From: Certhia americana
Taxonomy: Eukaryota; Chordata; Aves; Passeriformes; Certhiidae
Assembly (NCBI GenBank): GCA_018697195.1
Contig: CM031858.1
Coordinates: 78,375,133-78,439,132 of the forward strand
Reading direction: 5' to 3'
Length of the DNA: 64,000 nt
Below are positions 62,301 through 64,000 of the stretch, piece after piece. Numbering within the stretch: position 1 is the stretch's first letter; each line of letters begins with the position of its first letter. The notes under the pieces were generated by a model. That model did no database searches. It was given only the letters and a program-made list of their open reading frames with translations, and was not told the origin of the DNA. The translations under genes were made by a program, and so were the position numbers.

Positions 62301-63899
62301 TGAATTTATTTTGTGGGAATGTGTGGTAGGTGAGGCGTAGTTTTCTTCAGTTTCTTTACTTCAGTTTCAGCTTTTCTTCAGCTGGTGGTTCCTCCTTGCT
62401 AGATGACAGCTTCTCTCCTTTTTTTGTGGCATTGCCTTACATCTAGCAAAGTGTTAAGTACAACCTCTCTGTGGGCGTCTCTGACTCTTAAAAAAAGAGT
62501 CAGAACTAAATATATTCTGATCTGCTTTATGGTCTGGCACTCTCAATCTTTGTTTTTCTCCATTGCTTGCACTGTTTCTAATAAAAGCGTGAGCTGATAA
62601 AATGAGTTTAGTATATGGCAGTGATGGTACTGTTTGACAGCCTACACAGTTTTTCTCAAGCTATTTTAGCAGTTCAGTTTCCAGAAATCTCCATTTTGAG
62701 GGAACAGTTGGCTTCTGGATGCTGGAGTTAAGGAGGCAGCTCTTCATTGTCATAGGCAAAAATTCCATGGCTAAAAGTGATTGCAGGAAAGATAACTTCA
62801 TATTTAAGTCAAATAATTTTGCAGTAGGTTGAGTGTTTCCTCAACCCCGTGGTGGTGGAGGAGCCTCTGCAGGAAAGAGAGGAGTCTGTTTTAAAGGCTG
62901 GGCTTTTGAGCCCTTTGAAAACTTGGCCCCAGGTGGTTTTCATTAGAATGGCAAATTCACATCTTAAAGAATGGCATTCAGGAACCTGTTGAACAGGCCA
63001 AGCTCTTCCCTTAGATTTCAGTGGGATTCCTTAAAGCAGTTGAGCTTTATCATATACAAGTGCCAAAAGGATAGAGGTTTCCCAGAAGCAGAAGGTTTGG
63101 TTGGAATTAAATCCATCTGCAGTTGCTGATGCAGTTGCTTAGGACAAGGGGCTGAGCGCTTTTCCAGTTGTGGATATATACCGTGCCACTGGAGTGGCAC
63201 AAATTTTGATTTGCAAAAATCCAGCAGCTGGATTTTTCAGTGCTTCATAAGGAACAAAAACTGTGAAGGTATTTGCGTGAGGGTTTTACTCCTTTCTTTT
63301 TTTCTCTCAGTTGTGCTTATACAGAGAACTCAATGGATTTGGGTGGTCTTTGCAGAAATATCACTGTGAAAAATTATTACCAGTCACACTAGTGCAGCAT
63401 AATTTATAATCTGGAAGATGGGATTCCCATTAAAGGCTTTGTGTGTAGCTAGCAATGTATTTTATTCCAGATGAAACATGGAATGTGTTACAAAGACTCT
63501 CCAAGCACTCAGATGTTTCAGTGTGCTTACAGCAGTTTTTCAGAGATGCCACTTTGTACACAAAGGTACTTTTTGTCAGCAAGAAGGGTATGACACAGGC
63601 TTGGATGGGAGATCTGGAGGGGCTTGCTTGCATCCAGTGTTACTTGAACTGACAAAAAGCCTCACTACTTTTATGCCTGTTGACAAAAGGAATCTTAAGC
63701 AATTTCAAAAACCTGCAGAACCTGATAGATCTCTGCAGAACAAAGGTGACAGAAGGCTTGTGTAGAGCCAGAATTTTACTTACACTGCTGCCTTTGTCTC
63801 CCCAGCCAGTGGTTCAGTGTACTGAGTCAAGTCCATGCATCCACAGAGCAGGAGATACGGGAGATGCATGACGAGCAGGCAAATCCACAGAATGCCGTG
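5464..63899 (+). CDS. MYO10: MYO10, unconventional myosin-X (internal part, 26 exons)
   Basis: Actin-based motor of filopodia: it walks to filopodial tips, binds PI(3,4,5)P3 through its PH region and carries cargo through a MyTH4-FERM tail. The 26 exons listed separately sum to 3,708 nt and give an uninterrupted 1,236-residue product. Order in that product: motor core (1 to about 648), three IQ motifs (about 649-715), charged single alpha-helix (about 715-765), antiparallel coiled coil (about 775-850), acidic PEST-like region (about 880-1070), PH1N and PH2 (about 1080-1215). Diagnostic motifs include [10 protein letters not shown] (P-loop), [10 protein letters not shown] (switch I), DIFGFENFE (switch II) and the split-PH junction [18 protein letters not shown]. 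All splice sites are GT-AG and every phase matches. N-terminal exons and the PH1C-PH3-MyTH4-FERM exons lie outside the window. Family assignment rests on near-identity to human myosin-X recalled from memory. No frameshift or in-frame stop is seen. Confidence 0.97.
5665..5682 (+). repeat. (GCT)6 microsatellite next to a 5' splice site
   Basis: Six GCT units begin 13 bases into the intron after exon 1. CUG repeats in RNA can bind MBNL proteins, so the position could matter for splicing, but nothing here shows that it does. Confidence 0.7.
7791..7804 (-). promoter_or_regulatory. Candidate CTCF binding site
   Basis: gtgccccctgctgg reads CCAGCAGGGGGCAC on the minus strand. It fits the vertebrate CTCF core CCASYAGRKGGCRS at all 14 positions. 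It is isolated inside a 7.3 kb MYO10 intron. Occupancy cannot be judged from sequence. Confidence 0.55.
9810..9833 (+). repeat. 12-bp perfect tandem duplication
   Basis: gctggaaaggtt occurs twice head to tail (9810-9821 and 9822-9833). A local slippage duplication inside an intron. Confidence 0.7.
12932..13066 (+). CDS. MYO10: MYO10 exon 2: P-loop
   Basis: Acceptor cttctttcag|tggcg, donor gagcag|gtattg; 135 nt, phase 2 in and out. Encodes the Walker A/P-loop [19 protein letters not shown], which binds the ATP phosphates, then [19 protein letters not shown] (human about 156-201). The Lys-Thr pair of GAGKT is intact, as expected of an active ATPase. The open frame runs on both sides of the exon, but the flanking translation is not myosin. 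Confidence 0.97.
13067..14067 (+). other. MYO10: MYO10 intron 2 (1.0 kb)
   Basis: Apart from a poly-T run at about 13675-13688 I see nothing in it. It ends in tctgtcttcacag. Confidence 0.85.
14068..14192 (+). CDS. MYO10: MYO10 exon 3: switch I
   Basis: Acceptor gtcttcacag|tccaatt, donor atggatt|gtatcc; phase 2 in, 1 out. Encodes [28 protein letters not shown] then [23 protein letters not shown] is switch I, whose Ser and Arg residues contact Mg-ATP and the switch II Glu. The final T starts a Tyr codon finished by the 14-nt microexon. The donor GTATCCTCC is unusual for a major-class intron (see findings). Confidence 0.96.
14193..15101 (+). other. MYO10: MYO10 intron 3, candidate U12-type intron
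   Basis: The donor GTATCCTCC matches the minor-spliceosome donor RTATCCTTT at the first seven positions. Upstream of the acceptor, TTCCTTGAC at 15069-15077 is an exact match to the U12 branch-site consensus TTCCTTRAC. The intron is phase 1, the commonest phase for U12 introns. Against this, the putative branch A (15076) lies 25 nt from the intron end, farther than usual, and a pyrimidine-rich stretch follows it. A poly-A run at about 14809-14822 is the only repeat. Confidence 0.5.
15102..15115 (+). CDS. MYO10: MYO10 exon 4: 14-nt microexon
   Basis: Acceptor ggctgcag|attta, donor gaaaaa|gtaagt, a consensus donor. Fourteen bases complete Tyr and add Leu-Leu-Glu-Lys, giving MD-YLLEK-NRVVRQ across three exons. 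This motor stretch is invariant in many myosins. The microexon is required: without it the reading frame would shift (14 is not a multiple of 3). Phase 1 in, 0 out. It is far too short for ORF-based detection and rests on exact phase and protein continuity. Confidence 0.93.
15239..15323 (+). CDS. MYO10: MYO10 exon 5: motor
   Basis: Acceptor tttgacag|aatcg, donor gaaag|gtgagt; phase 0 in, 1 out. Encodes [20 protein letters not shown] then [21 protein letters not shown] is the highly conserved motor helix following switch I. The surface end (GIEEREK against human GLEHEERE) is diverged but of equal length. Only 123 bp separate it from the microexon. Confidence 0.96.
15324..15983 (+). other. MYO10: MYO10 intron 5 (0.66 kb)
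   Basis: AT-rich with no repeat or structured element that I can see. It ends ttctctcattag. Confidence 0.85.
15984..16087 (+). CDS. MYO10: MYO10 exon 6: motor
   Basis: Acceptor ctcattag|atgctt, donor gtcatt|gtgagt; phase 1 in, 0 out. Encodes (D)[17 protein letters not shown] then [17 protein letters not shown]. The [12 protein letters not shown] block is shared with human myosin-X almost unchanged. The open frame starts upstream in the intron and runs on past the donor; only these 104 nt are myosin. Confidence 0.96.
16454..16532 (+). repeat. Compound TATC / TATATC / AT microsatellite
   Basis: Interrupted tatctatc and tatatctatc units grade into (AT)n at about 16512-16529. Predicted small proteins rich in Ile, Tyr, Leu and Ser in this region are translations of the repeat and are not genes. 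Confidence 0.9.
17141..17164 (+). repeat. 12-bp perfect tandem duplication
   Basis: aagcagggctgc occurs twice in tandem, in a locally GC-rich patch of an AT-rich intron. Confidence 0.7.
18226..18355 (+). CDS. MYO10: MYO10 exon 7: motor upper 50K
   Basis: Acceptor cattccag|actgc, donor aaacag|gtgaga; phase 0 in, 1 out. Encodes [20 protein letters not shown] then [33 protein letters not shown] is a myosin hallmark. [13 protein letters not shown] matches human myosin-X residue for residue, which separates it from other classes. Confidence 0.96.
18356..19330 (+). other. MYO10: MYO10 intron 7 (1.0 kb)
   Basis: AT-rich. Its last 150 bases contain the AAT/ATG microsatellite (19181-19260), ending 70 bases before the exon. 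Nothing else stands out. Confidence 0.85.
19181..19260 (+). repeat. (AAT)n / (ATG)n compound trinucleotide microsatellite
   Basis: taataataat and aatgataata units change into about sixteen pure ATG/GAT units. The array ends 70 bp upstream of the exon 8 acceptor, between the probable branch-point zone and the rest of the intron. Length polymorphism is likely. Confidence 0.92.
19331..19449 (+). CDS. MYO10: MYO10 exon 8: motor with acidic TEDS site
   Basis: Acceptor ttttgccag|ccttgg, donor caacag|gtaaag; phase 1 in, 0 out. Encodes (A)[19 protein letters not shown], then [20 protein letters not shown]. Counting 16 residues back from the Asp of the following SRDS gives the first Glu of RGEEI. The TEDS position is therefore acidic and actomyosin activity should not need heavy-chain phosphorylation here. 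Confidence 0.96.
19450..20170 (+). other. MYO10: MYO10 intron 8 (0.72 kb)
   Basis: AT-rich; no repeats or genes seen. The open frame before exon 9 is intron read-through. Confidence 0.85.
20171..20317 (+). CDS. MYO10: MYO10 exon 9: switch II and relay start
   Basis: Acceptor tttaacacag|gcaata, donor ttcgag|gtaggt; 147 nt, phase 0 both ends. Encodes [20 protein letters not shown] then [20 protein letters not shown] and [15 protein letters not shown] is switch II; its Gly and Glu couple phosphate release to the power stroke and are intact. Confidence 0.97.
20498..20598 (+). CDS. MYO10: MYO10 exon 10: relay helix
   Basis: Acceptor ctcttcag|ataaac, donor agcag|gtaaga; phase 0 in, 2 out. Encodes [20 protein letters not shown] then [27 protein letters not shown] is the conserved relay-helix start. 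Ile-Asn-Arg replaces human Val-Asn-His. The intron before it is only 180 bp. Confidence 0.97.
20821..20887 (+). CDS. MYO10: MYO10 exon 11: relay loop
   Basis: Acceptor ttttccttag|ggaagg, donor gaaaag|gtaaga; 67 nt, phase 2 in, 0 out. Encodes (R)[22 protein letters not shown], the relay loop that contacts the converter. Human differs at two residues (V for I, I for T). Confidence 0.97.
20888..22004 (+). other. MYO10: MYO10 intron 11 (1.1 kb)
   Basis: No repeat beyond a poly-T run near 21777-21787. A 107-codon frame at 21436-21759 resembles nothing known. Confidence 0.85.
22005..22097 (+). CDS. MYO10: MYO10 exon 12: lower 50K
   Basis: Acceptor tgttctag|aaactg, donor catgct|gtatgt; 93 nt, phase 0 both ends. 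Encodes [20 protein letters not shown] then [11 protein letters not shown], part of the actin-binding lower 50K subdomain. Confidence 0.96.
22098..22822 (+). other. MYO10: MYO10 intron 12 (0.73 kb)
   Basis: AT-rich with a long T/C tract before the acceptor (ctttttttttccccc...). No other element seen. Confidence 0.85.
22823..22891 (+). CDS. MYO10: MYO10 exon 13: lower 50K
   Basis: Acceptor tcaattag|aacaat, donor ggggag|gtaatt; 69 nt, phase 0 both ends. Encodes [20 protein letters not shown] then [13 protein letters not shown] is a conserved strand of the actin-binding half. Confidence 0.96.
23071..23153 (+). CDS. MYO10: MYO10 exon 14: lower 50K
   Basis: Acceptor ccttctag|gtccag, donor agcag|gtaagt; phase 0 in, 2 out. 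Encodes [20 protein letters not shown] then [22 protein letters not shown] matches human exactly. The preceding intron is 179 bp. Confidence 0.97.
23154..24579 (+). other. MYO10: MYO10 intron 14 (1.4 kb)
   Basis: No gene or repeat recognised. A 122-codon antisense frame at 23612-23980 has no family resemblance. Confidence 0.85.
24580..24688 (+). CDS. MYO10: MYO10 exon 15: loop 2
   Basis: Acceptor catttcag|tcttga, donor ttcaag|gttagt; phase 2 in, 0 out. Encodes (S)[20 protein letters not shown] then [16 protein letters not shown]. The basic [10 protein letters not shown] segment is loop 2, which docks on the acidic face of actin. Human begins RFDFIYD here, so one residue pair differs across the junction. 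Confidence 0.96.
24689..27455 (+). other. MYO10: MYO10 intron 15 (2.8 kb)
   Basis: No gene, RNA or clear transposon recognised. A weak CTCF-like match at 27332-27345 is discussed under rejected items. Confidence 0.8.
27456..27536 (+). CDS. MYO10: MYO10 exon 16: motor, before the large intron
   Basis: Acceptor gtgtttcag|gaatcc, donor cagaag|gtaaga; 81 nt, phase 0 both ends. Encodes [20 protein letters not shown] then [15 protein letters not shown] is a universal myosin motif. The following exon starts 21.3 kb downstream. Confidence 0.97.
32430..32458 (+). other. Poly-G tract after poly-T
   Basis: A T-run is followed by G10, TGT, G7, ATTTT and G4, then another T-run. G-quadruplex formation is possible because the long runs can each supply two G-triplets. 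Such tracts are also error-prone in sequencing, so the exact length is uncertain. Confidence 0.55.
34548..34561 (-). promoter_or_regulatory. Candidate CTCF binding site (one mismatch)
   Basis: gtgccacctgatgg reads CCATCAGGTGGCAC on the minus strand. It fits CCASYAGRKGGCRS except for T at the fourth base. It lies within the 21.3 kb intron, in the same orientation as the perfect motif at 7791. Confidence 0.4.
35266..35308 (+). repeat. (GT)n microsatellite
   Basis: About 20 alternating TG units with one TC interruption, ending gtgcgcat. Alternating purine-pyrimidine DNA of this length can adopt Z-form. Confidence 0.93.
36336..36382. repeat. Possible ancient amniote interspersed-repeat remnant
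   Basis: gatcctgcatcattgaagtc followed by tatgggagttttattctgg resembles a CATTGAAGTCAATGGGAGTTTT motif that I recall as frequent in reptile and bird non-coding DNA. The family name and limits are not certain from sequence alone. Confidence 0.3.
39580..39597 (+). repeat. Short (AC)n run
   Basis: aacacacacatacacaca, interrupted once by T. A minor simple repeat. Confidence 0.75.
39990..40640 (+). promoter_or_regulatory. CpG-enriched intronic stretch, candidate promoter or enhancer
   Basis: By eye about 13 CpGs lie in 650 bp of an otherwise CpG-depleted intron. The left half is also GC-rich. Recognisable motifs: an RFX-like half site ctagcaac near 40275, a TATA-like aaatttataaaa near 40432, a CRE-like ttacgtca at 40524, and a CArG-like cttatatgg near 40552. 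It is 8.2 kb upstream of the ATG-first exon 17. It could be the start region of headless myosin-X, or simply an enhancer. No transcript evidence is visible. Confidence 0.25.
41602..41656 (+). repeat. 30-bp-period tandem duplication
   Basis: The 25-nt string starting cattatctgaagaaatcatg is identical at 41602-41626 and 41632-41656. Lack of divergence suggests a recent event. Confidence 0.85.
46302..46330. repeat. Perfect inverted repeat, 10-bp arms
   Basis: ataagagatg at 46302-46311 pairs exactly with catctcttat at 46321-46330 across a 9-nt loop. No stop, tRNA or miRNA-like extension of the stem is seen. Confidence 0.55.
47574..47660 (+). repeat. Diverged 50-bp-period tandem duplication
   Basis: The 37-nt stretch at 47574-47610 recurs at 47624-47660 with a handful of substitutions (both begin ttaaaatttgg and end taagttgaa). 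Older than the 41602 duplication. Confidence 0.75.
48820..48944 (+). CDS. MYO10: MYO10 exon 17: SH1 region; ATG-first exon
   Basis: Acceptor tcatttcag|atgcca, donor aaaag|gtaaac; phase 0 in, 2 out. Encodes [20 protein letters not shown] then [37 protein letters not shown] is the SH2-SH1 helix region, without the classical SH1 cysteine, as in human myosin-X. The first codon is ATG and corresponds to human Met of about 644. From memory this is the start of the short 'headless' isoform, so this exon can be both internal and the first coding exon. Confidence 0.97.
49096..49210 (+). CDS. MYO10: MYO10 exon 18: converter
   Basis: Acceptor ggttgccag|gtataa, donor aataag|gtaaaa; phase 2 in, 0 out. 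Encodes (R)[19 protein letters not shown] then [19 protein letters not shown], the converter that turns with the lever. The middle ([18 protein letters not shown]) is more diverged from human than the rest of the motor. The intron before it is 151 bp. Confidence 0.96.
49211..52283 (+). other. MYO10: MYO10 intron 18 (3.1 kb)
   Basis: Contains a direct duplication (49582-49632) and a small CpG cluster around 51655-51765. Reading frames up to 104 codons look random. It ends ttttcttatgtag. Confidence 0.85.
49582..49632 (+). repeat. 31-bp-period duplication with ACTAGT units
   Basis: atactagtaaactgacctaa is identical at 49582-49601 and 49613-49632. A third atactagta sits between them at 49601-49609, so three ACTAGT palindromes fall within 40 bp. 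Confidence 0.85.
52284..52390 (+). CDS. MYO10: MYO10 exon 19: end of converter and IQ1
   Basis: Acceptor cttatgtag|gtgttt, donor gcccg|gtaagt; phase 0 in, 2 out. Encodes [20 protein letters not shown] then [15 protein letters not shown](R). VFLRE ends the motor. [20 protein letters not shown] is IQ1, completed by the next exon, with Ile-Arg in place of the canonical Ile-Gln (human has the same Ile-Arg). Confidence 0.96.
52391..53322 (+). other. MYO10: MYO10 intron 19 (0.93 kb)
   Basis: Holds a CTCF-like near match (52670-52681); otherwise nothing seen. The open frame before exon 20 is intron read-through. Confidence 0.85.
52670..52681 (-). promoter_or_regulatory. CTCF-like motif (partial)
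   Basis: ggcacctagtgg reads CCACTAGGTGCC on the minus strand. It fits the first 12 positions of CCASYAGRKGGC except one G-to-C change. Weaker than the sites at 7791 and 34548. Confidence 0.25.
53323..53532 (+). CDS. MYO10: MYO10 exon 20: IQ2, IQ3 and start of the lever helix
   Basis: Acceptor cctcccag|aaagcgg, donor gaaag|gtgcag; phase 2 in and out. Encodes [20 protein letters not shown] (IQ1 end and IQ2), then [20 protein letters not shown] (IQ3), then [20 protein letters not shown], the start of the charged single alpha-helix. Three calmodulin or light-chain sites match the known count for myosin-X. The donor GTGCAG is weak (C at +4, A at +5), after a purine-rich exon end. Confidence 0.95.
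53533..53833 (+). other. MYO10: MYO10 intron 20 (301 bp)
   Basis: Short intron inside the lever-helix coding sequence. The upstream frame stays open about 90 nt into it (to a stop at 53620), then closes. No additional exon encoding a charged helix is visible in it. Confidence 0.85.
53834..53873 (+). CDS. MYO10: MYO10 exon 21: 40-nt lever-helix exon
   Basis: Acceptor cttttag|ggaaag, donor cagcag|gtaaat; phase 2 in, 0 out. Encodes (R)[13 protein letters not shown], joining EEEER to [10 protein letters not shown]. Very small, and defined by flanking phases, sites and the charged-helix composition. Confidence 0.94.
53874..54302 (+). other. MYO10: MYO10 intron 21 (429 bp)
   Basis: AT-rich; ends in an unusual (TTTTA)-like pyrimidine/A tract before tatgcag. 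Nothing else seen. Confidence 0.85.
54303..55205 (+). CDS. MYO10: MYO10 exon 22: large exon, coiled coil and PEST region
   Basis: Acceptor ttttatgcag|gctgaa, donor tcttct|gtaagt; 903 nt, phase 0 both ends. The first half gives the rest of the charged helix ([20 protein letters not shown]) and the antiparallel coiled coil ([17 protein letters not shown] to [20 protein letters not shown]) through which myosin-X dimerises. The second half is acidic and Ser/Pro-rich ([51 protein letters not shown]), typical of PEST regions. Long stretches are identical to human. The part near ACSEKPNF and [18 protein letters not shown] is variable, with small indels. Antisense frames are shadows. Confidence 0.97.
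55206..56428 (+). other. MYO10: MYO10 intron 22 (1.2 kb)
   Basis: No gene, repeat or structured element recognised. Confidence 0.85.
56429..56552 (+). CDS. MYO10: MYO10 exon 23: end of PEST region, start of PH1
   Basis: Acceptor tcttgtgtag|tttgaa, donor gaaag|gtactg; phase 0 in, 1 out. Encodes [20 protein letters not shown] then [35 protein letters not shown] is the first strand of PH1N. Human differs at very few positions. Confidence 0.96.
56553..57833 (+). other. MYO10: MYO10 intron 23 (1.3 kb)
   Basis: AT-rich; no feature beyond short AT runs near 57560-57600. Confidence 0.85.
57834..58077 (+). CDS. MYO10: MYO10 exon 24: PH1N and N-terminal PH2
   Basis: Acceptor tcttgccag|gtggct, donor gccaa|gtaggt; phase 1 in, 2 out. 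Encodes (G)[19 protein letters not shown] (PH1N), [20 protein letters not shown] (the junction), then [20 protein letters not shown] and [16 protein letters not shown] (PH2). In myosin-X, PH2 is inserted in the beta3-beta4 loop of PH1. The basic KK...RRNWKKR residues form the PI(3,4,5)P3 pocket that directs membrane recruitment. The Met-Asp for human Val-Glu change in AMDVRTAK is conservative. Confidence 0.97.
58078..60298 (+). other. MYO10: MYO10 intron 24 (2.2 kb)
   Basis: AT-rich; no gene or repeat recognised. It ends in a long T-tract, tttttttcag. Confidence 0.85.
60299..60394 (+). CDS. MYO10: MYO10 exon 25: PH2 middle
   Basis: Acceptor tttttcag|agagat, donor gcaag|gtatga; phase 2 in and out. 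Encodes (K)[19 protein letters not shown] then [12 protein letters not shown]. These are the later strands of PH2 (human KEIIDNTTKENGIDIIMADR). [12 protein letters not shown] precedes the C-terminal PH helix. Confidence 0.96.
60395..63805 (+). other. MYO10: MYO10 intron 25 (3.4 kb)
   Basis: Contains a perfect hairpin (62481-62503) and A-rich runs near 61825-61890. No gene recognised. Confidence 0.85.
62481..62503. repeat. Perfect inverted repeat, 9-bp arms
   Basis: ctgactctt (62481-62489) pairs with aagagtcag (62495-62503) across a 5-A loop. On the minus strand it is followed by no T-tract of note. Confidence 0.55.
63806..63899 (+). CDS. MYO10: MYO10 exon 26: PH2 C-terminal helix
   Basis: Acceptor tctccccag|ccagtg, donor gccgtg|gtaagt; phase 2 in, 0 out. 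Encodes (S)[19 protein letters not shown] then [23 protein letters not shown] carries the invariant Trp of the PH C-terminal helix. PQNAV leads into the PH1C segment (human GTLDVGLIDSV) outside the window. A consensus donor shows that the gene continues to the right. Confidence 0.96.
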
Positions 63900-64000
63900 G
63901 TAAGTCTAAATCTGAAGAACTTTTCAAACCACATATTTTTAGAAAACAGGGGCATCATGGTGGCCACAGCTTCTGAGAGTCACAACCTACTTTGTTTAAA
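63900..64000 (+). other. MYO10: MYO10 intron 26 (start only)
   Basis: One hundred bases of intron after the last visible donor; nothing further seen. Confidence 0.85.

Overview
The window is vertebrate nuclear DNA, almost certainly from a bird. It is AT-rich, intron-dominated and CpG-poor. A CR1 LINE tail with a degenerate avian-type (ATTCTATG)n end lies near 1.9-2.3 kb. All recognisable coding sequence belongs to one plus-strand gene, MYO10 (unconventional myosin-X), which enters from the left and leaves on the right. I can place 26 coding exons between 5464 and 63899, all with GT-AG borders. Their phases chain without a break to 3,708 nt (1,236 codons). This corresponds roughly to human residues 94 to about 1,320, taken from my memory of the human protein. 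The first three or so coding exons and the 5' UTR lie upstream. The rest of PH1, PH3, MyTH4, FERM and the 3' UTR lie downstream.

Layout: 1-5463 is upstream intron with the CR1. Exons 1-16 (5464-27536) encode most of the motor: P-loop, switch I, acidic TEDS position, switch II, relay and loop 2. A single 21.3 kb intron (27537-48819) follows. Exons 17-18 (48820-49210) finish the motor, with the SH1/converter. Exons 19-20 carry the lever arm with three IQ motifs. Exons 20-22 carry the charged single alpha-helix, the antiparallel coiled coil and, within a 903-nt exon, the acidic PEST-like region. Exons 23-26 carry PH1N, PH2 and the start of the return to PH1C. The encoded protein is an actin motor that travels to filopodial tips, is recruited by PI(3,4,5)P3 and carries cargo through a MyTH4-FERM tail outside the window.

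Most notable points: (i) the intron before a 14-nt microexon (15102-15115) has a minor-spliceosome-like donor (GTATCCTC) and a perfect TTCCTTGAC branch-site motif. (ii) The exon after the 21 kb intron begins exactly with the ATG equivalent to the reported start of headless myosin-X, so that intron probably holds the alternative promoter. (iii) There is one perfect and two near-perfect CTCF-type motifs in introns. (iv) The lever helix appears about 10 residues shorter than in human. I found no second protein gene, RNA gene or CRISPR array and no convincing undescribed system. Everything outside the exons is intron, with simple repeats and a few candidate regulatory or structural elements. Human residue numbers are from memory and approximate.
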